Positions 1-11,309 of a stretch of 64,000 nt of DNA are shown here, piece after piece; the first letter of the stretch is position 1, and every line of letters begins with the position of its first letter. The DNA comes from Dokdonella sp. (GTDB lineage Bacteria > Pseudomonadota > Gammaproteobacteria > Xanthomonadales > Rhodanobacteraceae): the NCBI GenBank assembly GCA_019634795.1, contig JAHCAR010000008.1, positions 98,577 through 162,576 of the forward strand. Reading direction: 5' to 3'. Below the pieces are notes generated by a model. The model saw nothing but the letters and a program-made list of their open reading frames with translations, did not search any database and was not told where the DNA came from. The translations under genes and the position numbers were made by a program.

Positions 1-2814
1 GTCCATCGTCAGTGAACTGCAGGTCACGGCGACGTCGTTGACCGCGGCACCCGACACCGTGCCGGTGCCGGAGGCCACGGTGCATACCTGGTCTGGATTG
101 GTCGGCTGCTGGAACACCGTCACCGCGTAGCTGCTGCCATCGTCGAGCGCAGTCGGGAACGTGAACGCACCGTCTGCGCTGAGCGTGAGGTCATCGCCAT
201 CGTTGTTACGCAGGACGAGTTGGCTGCCAGCAGCGAGGCCCGAAACGCTGCCGCCGATGGTGTACTGGTCGGTCACGCAATTGACGACGATGCTGGTGAC
301 GTCGTCGGCGCCGACCTGGCCGCTGGCGTTGCTCACCGTGCAGGTCTGGTTCGGCGACGTTGGTTGCGTGCTGACGCTGACGAAATAGCTCTGGCCGTAG
401 CCGAGCGGGACCGGAAAGGCGAAGGTCCCGTTGGACGTCACATCGACCGTCGCCGATCCGTTGAGCGTGAGGCCGACGCTGTTGCCGGACGCGAGTCCGC
501 TGACGCTTCCGCCGACCGTGTGCGAGGCTGCGCAGTCCTGGAATTCAACCGCGCCCAGATCCACGCTCGAGCAATCGATGCGGGAATTGCCGGCCTGGTC
601 CACGCCGCTACCGAGATCATCGTCGGTGTCACCGTCGCCATTCAGGTCGAAGTCGACCAGGGCTTCGTCCAGACATTCGCTGTTGCCAGTGTCCACCGTA
701 TCGACGTTGTTGCCACTGAGCGGGTAATAGGGGACGAATACGTTCTGATTGAGTGCGCCAAGTTGCGGGTCGGCGGTGAAGGTCGCGCCACAGCTCGCGT
801 CGCTGGCCATGCCGCTATCGACCAGGTAGGAGAGCGAGCCGCCGCCTTCGCAGGCGAAGCTGCCGACGGTGGCGACCACGGTGTTGCAGGACAGCACGGT
901 ACCATCGAACACGGAAATCTCGTTTGCCGCGCCATCGGTTTCGTTGTAGGCAATCGTGCTGTTGACGAGCAGCAGCACGGTGTCATCGCCGTCCGAGCGG
1001 ATTCCGCCTCCCGAGGTGCTCGCGACCATGTTTCGGGTCACTGTGCTGTTCACGAGGATGGCGATGCCGCTGCCCTCGTTGTTCAATCCGCCGCCGAGAC
1101 TTCCATCGTCGAAGGTCGCATTGCCGTCGATAAGGCTGTGACTGAGCAGGAGGTTGCCGAGATTCTGAATGCCACCGCCGCGGCCGGTGAATCCGCGCGT
1201 GCTGTTGCCGCGTACCACCGAGCGGTGCAGCTGGAGGTTGCCGCGATTGTAGATGCCGCCGCCGCGGTGGCTGCTGCCGGCAAGACGACCGCCCTCGATG
1301 GCAACGTCTTGAAGCACCACGGTGTCGAGGTCGGTGTCCACGAACAGGATGCGGAAGTCCTCGCCCGCATCCGGGTCACGCTCGATGAGGGCCTGATGGC
1401 CGACGATGGTGAGATCACCGTCGTCGATGATGCGCGGCAGTGCGGTGCCGCCGAAGTCGCCGTCGGTGTTTTCGGCGACGGTAAAGGTGTAGGTGTCGGA
1501 GACGAGTTCGACCGTGCTGTCGACACTGTCGAAGTTCGCGCAAGCGATCGCTTCGACCAGCTCGCTGGCGGTAGCCGCGTAGTGATCGCCCAATGTGCTG
1601 CACGCGTACTCGACCGCGCCGAGGTCGGTATTGGTGCCCACGCCGCGTGGCTTGCCGGACTGGTCGATGTCGCTCTGGAAATCATCATTCTGGTCGCCGT
1701 CGCCATTGAGATCGATGCCGAGATCGCCCTCCGAGAGCCAGTCGTTGTTGGCCGCTCCGATCGCTGCCGTGGAACCGAAGGAAAGCGGCAGGACTTCGGT
1801 ACCGTTGGCACCGGTTCCGCGATCGAGAAACATCAGGCTGCCGGTGATCGTTGCGCCACAGCTGCCGTCGTAGATCAGCGTATCGGTCGCGGACGTGGCG
1901 TTGCTGCAGTCGCTCACCGCATCGCTTGTGCTCTCGCCGAGGATGGAGTTGTAGACGTCGAGTGTGCCGCCGCTTCGACGGACCTGCTCGCCGGGGGCAG
2001 GCGACACGTTGTCGTAGAACGTCGAGTTGACGATGGTCACATCGCCGCCGGTATTGACTTCGATGCCGCCGCCGCGGCGGGTCGATTCGGTCACGACGTT
2101 GTCGATGATCGTCGAGTTCAGGATCCGCGCAACACCGTCGGACTGGATGCCGGCTCCGGCGCCGAAGCCGGTGATCGTATTGCCCTGGATCGTCGATCGG
2201 TTCATCCACAGCGAACTTCCGCCACTGACGCGCACCCCTGCGCCGTCGGCGTCCGACGTATTGTTGGCCACGGTACTGTCGGTGAGCACGAGGGTGCCGT
2301 TGTTGGAGAGCATGATGCCGCCACCGGCCGCGGTCGAAACATTGTCGACCACGCGGATCGACGAGGCGCGCACGGCGCCACGGATACGCATGCCTCCACC
2401 GAATGCAGTGGCGAGGCCGCCGGACAGGGTCACTTCATTGATTTCGACTACGGCCGAATTCGATACCTCGAGGATGCCGAACGAGTCGACGGAGGCGGCG
2501 TCGCGATGCAGGGTGGCGCCATGCCCGAGCAGGGTGAAGGCACCGTTGGCGCCGATGGAGTTGAGTGCCCGGGTGGAGTTGCTCGTGTCGGCCGAGGTGA
2601 AGACATAGCTGCCGTTGGTCGCCAGTTCGACGACGCTGTCGGTGCCATCGGTATTGGCGCAGGCGATCGCTGCACGCAGCGACGCGATGTCTCCGTCAGC
2701 GATCACATAGGGCGAGACGCAGGGGTCGCCAGCGATGAAGGCGTCGGCACGGGCGGCGCAGCCCAGTGCGAGGATGGCAATAAGCGAGATACGCAATGTG
2801 CGCGGCGTGTCCAT
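1..2814 (-). CDS. Secreted right-handed beta-helix / CSLREA-type repeat protein (C-terminus outside window)
   Basis: The ATG at 2814 follows a GGGGAA ribosome site; 938 codons run off the left edge without a stop. Residues 1-23 form a signal peptide (basic start, hydrophobic 8-18, likely cleavage after A-R-A). Residues ~40-60 resemble the CSLREA start motif (ASLRAAIACAN). Two long Gly/Asn-rich, N-S-T-I/L-containing modules (~60-400 and ~405-755) look like parallel beta-helix coils, and each ends in LGAVE(Y/F), as in choice-of-anchor Q proteins. Residues ~760 onward are at least two copies of an Ig-like repeat (GGSVSGLA...). The protein is probably exported and surface-exposed; its ligand is unknown. 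Family assignment rests on motifs only. Confidence 0.8.
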   Translation of the reverse strand, partial: MDTPRTLRISLIAILALGCAARADAFIAGDPCVSPYVIADGDIASLRAAIACANTDGTDSVVELATNGSYVFTSADTSNSTRALNSIGANGAFTLLGHGATLHRDAASVDSFGILEVSNSAVVEINEVTLSGGLATAFGGGMRIRGAVRASSIRVVDNVSTAAGGGIMLSNNGTLVLTDSTVANNTSDADGAGVRVSGGSSLWMNRSTIQGNTITGFGAGAGIQSDGVARILNSTIIDNVVTESTRRGGGIEVNTGGDVTIVNSTFYDNVSPAPGEQVRRSGGTLDVYNSILGESTSDAVSDCSNATSATDTLIYDGSCGATITGSLMFLDRGTGANGTEVLPLSFGSTAAIGAANNDWLSEGDLGIDLNGDGDQNDDFQSDIDQSGKPRGVGTNTDLGAVEYACSTLGDHYAATASELVEAIACANFDSVDSTVELVSDTYTFTVAENTDGDFGGTALPRIIDDGDLTIVGHQALIERDPDAGEDFRILFVDTDLDTVVLQDVAIEGGRLAGSSHRGGGIYNRGNLQLHRSVVRGNSTRGFTGRGGGIQNLGNLLLSHSLIDGNATFDDGSLGGGLNNEGSGIAILVNSTVTRNMVASTSGGGIRSDGDDTVLLLVNSTIAYNETDGAANEISVFDGTVLSCNTVVATVGSFACEGGGSLSYLVDSGMASDASCGATFTADPQLGALNQNVFVPYYPLSGNNVDTVDTGNSECLDEALVDFDLNGDGDTDDDLGSGVDQAGNSRIDCSSVDLGAVEFQDCAASHTVGGSVSGLASGNSVGLTLNGSATVDVTSNGTFAFPVPLGYGQSYFVSVSTQPTSPNQTCTVSNASGQVGADDVTSIVVNCVTDQYTIGGSVSGLAAGSQLVLRNNDGDDLTLSADGAFTFPTALDDGSSYAVTVFQQPTNPDQVCTVASGTGTVSGAAVNDVAVTCSSLTMD

Positions 2815-3021
2815 CGATGTTCCCCTTGTTGTCGGATCCATGTGCCGGCGTCGTGGCGCCTGGCTGCTTCGAATGCCGGGCGCTGACGTACTGATGGCCA
2901 TGCCCGACCGGTTACGGGGAGCGAGGCTGAAGGAGAAATGTGAAGTCAGTGTGGAGTCCTGCGTGAGCGGGAAGCCGGAATGCGCGAACGCCGCGAATTC
3001 GGAGGCTGCGTGCATGCAGGG

Positions 3022-3576
3022 CGGAGAGGCACGGGACTTCGACTGGCTCAGTCCGAACGGGATTGAGAGGCACGGGACTTCGACTGGCTCAGCCCGAACG
3101 GAGTGGAGAAGCACCAGACTTCGACACGATCACCCATGGCCGTTCGCGCTGAGCCTGTCGAAGCGCATGCGGAGAGGCACGGGGCTTCGACGAGCTCAGC
3201 CCGAACGGATGGGAGAGGCACGGGACTTCGACGAGCTCAGTCCGAACGGAGTTGAGAGGCAAGGGCTTCGACGAGCTCAGCCCGAACGAAATAGAGAGGC
3301 ACGGGGCTTTGACTGCCTCAGTTCGAACGGATTGGAGAGGCACGGGACTTCGACGAGCTCAGTTCGAACGGGATTGAGAGGCGCGGGACTTCGACTGGCT
3401 CAGTCCAAACGGAATTGAGAGGTACGGGACTTCGGCAGGCTCAGCCCGAACGGGTTGGGGAGGCACGGGGCTTCGACGAGCTCAGCCCGAACGGAGTGGG
3501 GAGGCGCGGGACTTCGACTGGCTCAGTCCGAACGGGATTTAGAAGTGCGGGACTTCGACAAGCTCAGTCCGGACGG
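3022..3576. repeat. Tandem array of ~13 units, ~40-41 bp period, core CTTCGAC..GCTCAG.CCGAACGG
   Basis: Cores start near 3036, 3077, 3117 (degenerate), 3184, 3225, 3266, 3306, 3347, 3388, 3428, 3469, 3509 and 3551. Each is joined by a 15-17 bp linker of the type gattgagaggcacggga. An inverted core lies at ~3140-3163. The core is a shortened form of the long palindromic repeat arms near 21-22.5 kb (same CTTCGAC and CTCAG..GAACGG ends). The whole 2815-3596 gap holds this array and no credible gene. Confidence 0.9.
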
Positions 3577-3596
3577 ATTGGATCAGCACGGTGGCA

Positions 3597-4298
3597 TCAG
3601 CCGATGAACTTGTAGCCGACTCCGTAAACCGATTCGATCGGTGATTCACCCGGCGTGATTTCGAGCAGCTTGCGACGCAGGTTCTTGACGTGGCTGTCGA
3701 TGGTGCGGTCGCTGACGACGTGGCCGGACACATAGACGATGTCGAGGAGCTGGGCGCGCGCGTAGACCTGGCCGGGGCGCTTGCCGAGCGTTCGCAGCAG
3801 GCGGAATTCGACCGGGGTCAAGTCGAGGCTGTGGCCATGCCATCGCGCCTCCATGCACGCTTCGTCGAGCTGCAGCGGGGAACCGGGCGCGGCGTTCTGC
3901 CAGTCGATGGAGCGACGCAACAGGGCACGTACGCGGGCGGCGACTTCGGCCGCATGGAACGGTTTGCAGACGTAGTCGTCAGCGCCGAGGTCGAGTCCGC
4001 GCAGGCGATCGGCCTCGTCGGCACGCGCGGTGATCATGATCAGCGGCACCCGGCTGAAGCGGCGGATTTCCTGGCAGATGCTGAAACCGTCCGTGCCCGG
4101 CAACATCAGGTCGAGCAGGACCACGGTCGGCGCCTCCTCGCGGACCCAGGGCACGACCCCTTCGCTGGTGTTGAAGACCGTCGTCAGGAAGCCCTGGTCG
4201 CGCATGACATCGTCGAGCAGGTCGGCAAGCACCGGCTCGTCCTCGACGATCAGGCAATGGCGTTCACGGTCGGCGGTTGTTTCGGTCGCGGCCGTCAC
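3597..4298 (-). CDS. OmpR/PhoB-family response regulator, BaeR-like
   Basis: Cytoplasmic two-component DNA-binding regulator of 233 aa. The receiver domain (~15-125) has the acidic pair in VEDEP, the phospho-acceptor D63 in LLDLMLPG, T in MITAR and K in CKPF. The winged-helix effector (~135-230) has DRTIDSHVKNLRRKL and ends YGVGYKFIG. Overall the closest remembered relative is BaeR. The GTG start at 4298 is preceded by GGAGGG at good spacing; longer versions of the frame lack a ribosome site. It is divergent from the YfiR-kinase operon (133 bp between starts) with no histidine kinase beside it on its own strand, so its partner is unknown; control of the divergent operon is possible but inferred. 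Confidence 0.9.
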   Translation of the reverse strand: MTAATETTADRERHCLIVEDEPVLADLLDDVMRDQGFLTTVFNTSEGVVPWVREEAPTVVLLDLMLPGTDGFSICQEIRRFSRVPLIMITARADEADRLRGLDLGADDYVCKPFHAAEVAARVRALLRRSIDWQNAAPGSPLQLDEACMEARWHGHSLDLTPVEFRLLRTLGKRPGQVYARAQLLDIVYVSGHVVSDRTIDSHVKNLRRKLLEITPGESPIESVYGVGYKFIG

Positions 4299-4431
4299 CG
4301 GGCGCCCTCCATGGTTTCTCCACGAATTGGATGCATTATGACGCCTTGCGCCGATCCGTAAACGGGTTGCGCGGGATCGAATCGGCCCGCGCATGCATCG
4401 CGCACGAGGTCCAGGGAGCTCGCAAAGGCCG

Positions 4432-5051
4432 GTGAAACCGAGCAAACATCGCCAGCGTTCGCACGACGCCCCCGGCCGGCGTCGCTCCTTCGTGCGCAAT
4501 GTCGTCGTCGCCGCGATGATGATGCTCGCGCTGGGCATGGCATTCGGTACGGTCAGTGCGGACAGCTACGACGATCGGCGCGTGCGCTCGGCCGCGCGCC
4601 TGATGCGGGCCTTGCTCGCTGCCGATGAAGGCCTTGCCGCGCGGCATCCCGACGGCAGTCCGGTCCGTGTCGTGGTCCTCGCCCGCAACGCGCGGCGCGC
4701 CGATCCACTCATTTCGCTGATCGCGCCGAGTGCGGAGAAGGAGGCGATCCGCATTTCGGGCCTGGAACTGGAGGTCGTGCCGCTGCTCGAGCTGCCGGCA
4801 GAGGACGCCAGCCCAGCGGACGCCGTGTTCCTCGCCGAACCGCTCGGCGACAGCGACTTCGACACTTTGCTGACCTGGTGCATAGCCCGGCGCGTGATCC
4901 TCTATTCGCCGTTCGAGGGCGATGTCGAACGCGGCGCCACGGCCGGGCTGTCGATCCAGGCCAAGGTCCAGCCCTTCGTCAACCGCCGCACCCTGGACGC
5001 CACCGGCATCACCTTGCGCTCGTTCTTCATCGATCATTCCCGGGTCTGGCC

Positions 5052-5055
<4 letters not shown>
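4432..5055 (+). CDS. YfiR-like (DUF4154) periplasmic protein
   Basis: Protein of ~207 aa with a long basic N-terminus, a hydrophobic stretch (VVVAAMMMLALGMAFG) and a likely cleavage after V-S-A, so exported. The C-terminal half, with ERGATAGLSIQ, FVNRRTLDATGITLR and a final hydrophobic strand, follows the YfiR/DUF4154 pattern; YfiR is a periplasmic repressor of a membrane diguanylate cyclase. The GTG at 4432 has GGGAG about 12 bases upstream; an ATG at 4393 in frame has no ribosome site. The stop overlaps the next start (ATGA), so it is translationally coupled to the sensor kinase. Family call is moderate because similarity is judged by eye. Confidence 0.65.
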
Positions 5056-8224
<3,169 letters not shown>

Positions 8225-8228
<4 letters not shown>

Positions 8229-9196
8229 GCGTCCCGTCGCCCAAGATCGACCGGCCGACCGTGCTGATCGTCGATGACGAACCGGCGAACGTGCAGGTGC
8301 TCGGCGAGGCACTAACGGGGCAGTGCGACGTGCGATTCACGACGCGCGCCGACGATGCGGTCATGCTCGCTGCCCGCTTCAACGTCGACCTGATCCTGCT
8401 CGATCTCGTCATGCCCGATCGCAGCGGCTTCGACGTGCTTGCGGCGCTGAAGGCCGATCCGGCCTGTCGCGACACCCCGGTCATCATCGTCACCGCGATG
8501 AGCGACCTCCTCGACGAGGAGGCCGGGCTGTCCGCCGGCGCGGTCGACTACATCACCAAGCCGTTCAACCCGTCGATCGTGCGCGCTCGCGTGCGCACGC
8601 ACGTCGAGCTCAAGCGTCAGCGCGACCAGCTCGCCGCACTGGCCGATCTCGACGGGCTGACCGGCATCGCCAATCGGCGCCGCTTCGACCAGCAGCTCGA
8701 CCTGCGCTGGCGCCAGGCCGCGCGTTCGCAGGGCCGACTCGCGCTCGTGATCGCCGATGTCGACCACTTCAAGCAGTACAACGACTACTTCGGCCACGGC
8801 CCCGGCGACCAGTGCCTGCGCGCAGTCGCCGAAGCGCTGAGGTCTGCAGTCAGGCGTGCGGACGACCTCGTCGCGCGCTACGGCGGCGAGGAATTCGCCC
8901 TGATCCTCGGTACCGATGAGCTCGAACGACAACTGAGCGGCCTGCTGCGGGCCGTCGCCACCCTCGCGCTGCCGCATCCGCGCTCGACGAGCGGCGACAT
9001 CGTCAGCCTCAGTCTCGGTGCCATCGAGGTCGCGCCGACGTCCGGACGCGGACCCGATCACGGCCTGTCCGCGGCCGATGCATTACTCTACGCGGCCAAA
9101 AATGAGGGGCGCAATCGCGGGGTTTGTCGCCTGCTCGACGGCTCGGAAGCGCGCATCGTGAATCCAGGGGAGCCCAACGATGACCACACGTACTGA
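8225..9196 (+). CDS. Response regulator with REC and GGDEF domains (diguanylate cyclase)
   Basis: PleD/WspR-like cytoplasmic protein of 323 aa. The receiver (~10-130) has IVDDEP and phospho-acceptor D60 (LLDLVMPD). The GGDEF domain (~145-310) has DGLTGIANRRRFD, the active signature RYGGEEFALIL and an RADD product-inhibition (I) site just upstream, so it should make c-di-GMP from two GTP. ATG overlaps the kinase stop (ATGA), and its 3' end overlaps the TonB receptor start by 17 nt. It is the likely output of the preceding phosphorelay. Confidence 0.93.
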
Positions 9197-11132
9197 ATCG
9201 CACAGTCGGCGGCGAAGCTCGCGCTTGCCGCTCGTCGCCTTGCTGCTCATCGGCATGATGACCGGCACGGCATTCGCCGAGGAGCAGGAGCCGGGGCTCG
9301 ACGATCTGCTGCAACTACTGGAGCAGGAAACCGAACTGGCCACGCAGACCAAGCAAAACGCCGATTACGTGCCCGGCACGGTCAGCGTGCTGCAGGCCGA
9401 CGAGTTGCGACTGCTCGGCGCGCGCACCGCGCTCGATGGCATCGCCCTCGTGCCGGGACTCGACGTCCAGCGCAACCGCTTCGGCGCGGCGACGATCCGC
9501 ATGCGCAGCGTGGACTTCTTCTTCAATGCCGGCAACATCAAGGTACTCGTCGATGGCCTGCCGATCTCGCGCGAGGCCGCGTTCCAGAGCAGCGCCGTCC
9601 TGCTCATGCCGATCGAGCAGCTCGAGCGCATCGAGGTGATCCGCGGACCGGGCTCGGGCGTGCACGGCGACTTCGCCTACATGGGCCTGATCAACCTCGT
9701 CACGCGCCACGACCGCAACCTCGTCGGACTCAACGTCGGCAGCGGAAGCCGCACGAATGCCTATGGCGTGTTCCGGATCGACAACGCACAGAAGGATTTC
9801 CATTTCAGCGGCAACGCCTCGGACTGGCGCAGCGACCGCTACGACACGAGCGACGGAAGGGACAACGACGAGCGCCGAAGCTTCCTCAACCTGCAGGCCA
9901 GCTGGGGCGATATCGGGTTCAAACTGGTCGCCCTCGATCGCGATTTCAGCGGTCTGGTTCCGATCCCGCGCAGGACCGGGCAACCGCCGCCACCGGTTCC
10001 GTATTCGCTGCAATTCCAGCGCGAACGCAGCTACAACGCCGAGCTTCGACGCGAGTGGCACGGCGAAGGCGACGATCGCGGCGCCCTGTGGTTCCAGCAT
10101 CAGTACGCGAACTACGAGCGCGAAGAGGCGAGCTTCGAGGGCCCGCGCGATGAGCTCGGCGGCAATCTGATCCGGCGCTGGGGCCGGCATCTCGTTCTCG
10201 CCCAGCTGCAGGTCGTGCGGCTGAAGATCGACGACGCGACCGACTTCACGGGCAATGGACCACCGGTACTCGCCGATGAGAGCCGGCGCATGACTTCGCT
10301 GACCCTGCAGGACCAGGTCGACCTGCGCGACAACCTGCAGTTGACGGCGGGCCTGCGCTGGGACGATCTCGACGGCATTGACAGCGCGCTGACGCCGCGC
10401 GTCGCGGCGCTGTGGCAGATCAGCGACCATCATCTGCTGAAGGCGCAGTACGCGGAGGGCTTCCGCTCGCCGACCTACCAGGAAAGCTACGTCGGCGACA
10501 GCCAACGCGGACCGGTCGATTTCGAGCGCATCCGGTCGAGCGAAATCAGCTACATCTATCGCACGCCGAGCACGGTCTTCCGCGCGACCGGATTCAGCCA
10601 CAAGATCGACCACATGATCTTTCCGGTCGGCGTTCCGATCGCAGACTCCGAACCCGAGATCGACGGCCAGGGCGTCGAGTTCGAACTGACCCGGCAATGG
10701 ACGCCGTGGCTGCGCACCCTTGCGAGCTGGTCGACGGCGAATGCGATGGATGGTCGTTCCGCCTACATCCCGGTCGGAGGGCAGCCGCCCGTTCGATTCG
10801 GCGCGCCGAGCGTCGGACAGCCCGAGGAACTGGCCAATCTGTCGCTGCTGCTCGGAGAAGGCCGCACCTGGTCAGGCGGCATTCACTGGCAGCATGTCGG
10901 CCGACGCACGAACCGCGGCATCGAAGCCTTCGAGGACGGCTACGATCTGCTCAACCTCGGCCTGAGCTACCGTCCCGAGCGCGAGCCGCGCCTGCGCGTG
11001 GACTTCGGTGTCCGCAACGCCCTCGAAGAACGCGTTACCTACCTTGAAACCGGAACCACCGGCCTGGTCCGCAACAATTATCCGGACCGGTTGTGGAGCG
11101 TGGGAGTGAGCTGGGCGTTTGGCGGTCGATGA
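9180..11132 (+). CDS. TonB-dependent outer-membrane receptor
   Basis: 650 aa with a signal peptide ending A-F-A|EE (residues ~1-33), a plug domain (~55-165, including VLVDGLPISREA, IERIEVIRGPGSGVHGDFAYMG and LINLVTR) and a 22-stranded-type barrel with final aromatic strand (RLWSVGVSWAFGGR). The GGGGAG ribosome site precedes the ATG, which lies inside the end of the diguanylate cyclase gene. No clear TonB box is visible. Receptors next to YfiR-like proteins and cyclases or kinases recur in Proteobacteria, suggesting either uptake controlled by, or signalling to, the c-di-GMP circuit; the substrate cannot be inferred. Confidence 0.92.
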   Translation: MTTRTESHSRRRSSRLPLVALLLIGMMTGTAFAEEQEPGLDDLLQLLEQETELATQTKQNADYVPGTVSVLQADELRLLGARTALDGIALVPGLDVQRNRFGAATIRMRSVDFFFNAGNIKVLVDGLPISREAAFQSSAVLLMPIEQLERIEVIRGPGSGVHGDFAYMGLINLVTRHDRNLVGLNVGSGSRTNAYGVFRIDNAQKDFHFSGNASDWRSDRYDTSDGRDNDERRSFLNLQASWGDIGFKLVALDRDFSGLVPIPRRTGQPPPPVPYSLQFQRERSYNAELRREWHGEGDDRGALWFQHQYANYEREEASFEGPRDELGGNLIRRWGRHLVLAQLQVVRLKIDDATDFTGNGPPVLADESRRMTSLTLQDQVDLRDNLQLTAGLRWDDLDGIDSALTPRVAALWQISDHHLLKAQYAEGFRSPTYQESYVGDSQRGPVDFERIRSSEISYIYRTPSTVFRATGFSHKIDHMIFPVGVPIADSEPEIDGQGVEFELTRQWTPWLRTLASWSTANAMDGRSAYIPVGGQPPVRFGAPSVGQPEELANLSLLLGEGRTWSGGIHWQHVGRRTNRGIEAFEDGYDLLNLGLSYRPEREPRLRVDFGVRNALEERVTYLETGTTGLVRNNYPDRLWSVGVSWAFGGR

Positions 11133-11309
11133 TTTCGCTCGTGCCGGCGCATCGGGGCGGCATGCTGCACGCTGGCGGGCAGCGCAGCAATGGCTCGAGG
11201 TGTCTCCAGGACTCTTTCGACTTTCCGCCGCGGAAATTCGAAGACGCGGCTTGGGAAACGCCACTCCGGTCGCCTGCGCGGTTCGCCCGGGTCGAGTGAT
11301 GGGGACCGT

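Noticed and set aside
220-2886. 888-codon plus-strand frame opposite the beta-helix protein
   Set aside because: It is codon-aligned antisense to a gene with signal peptide, ribosome site and family motifs. Its protein is low-complexity A/D/V/G-rich, typical of high-GC shadow frames.
3022-3576. CRISPR array
   Set aside because: Period is regular, but the inter-core segments are nearly identical to each other rather than unique spacers, the repeats degenerate throughout, and no cas gene is present.
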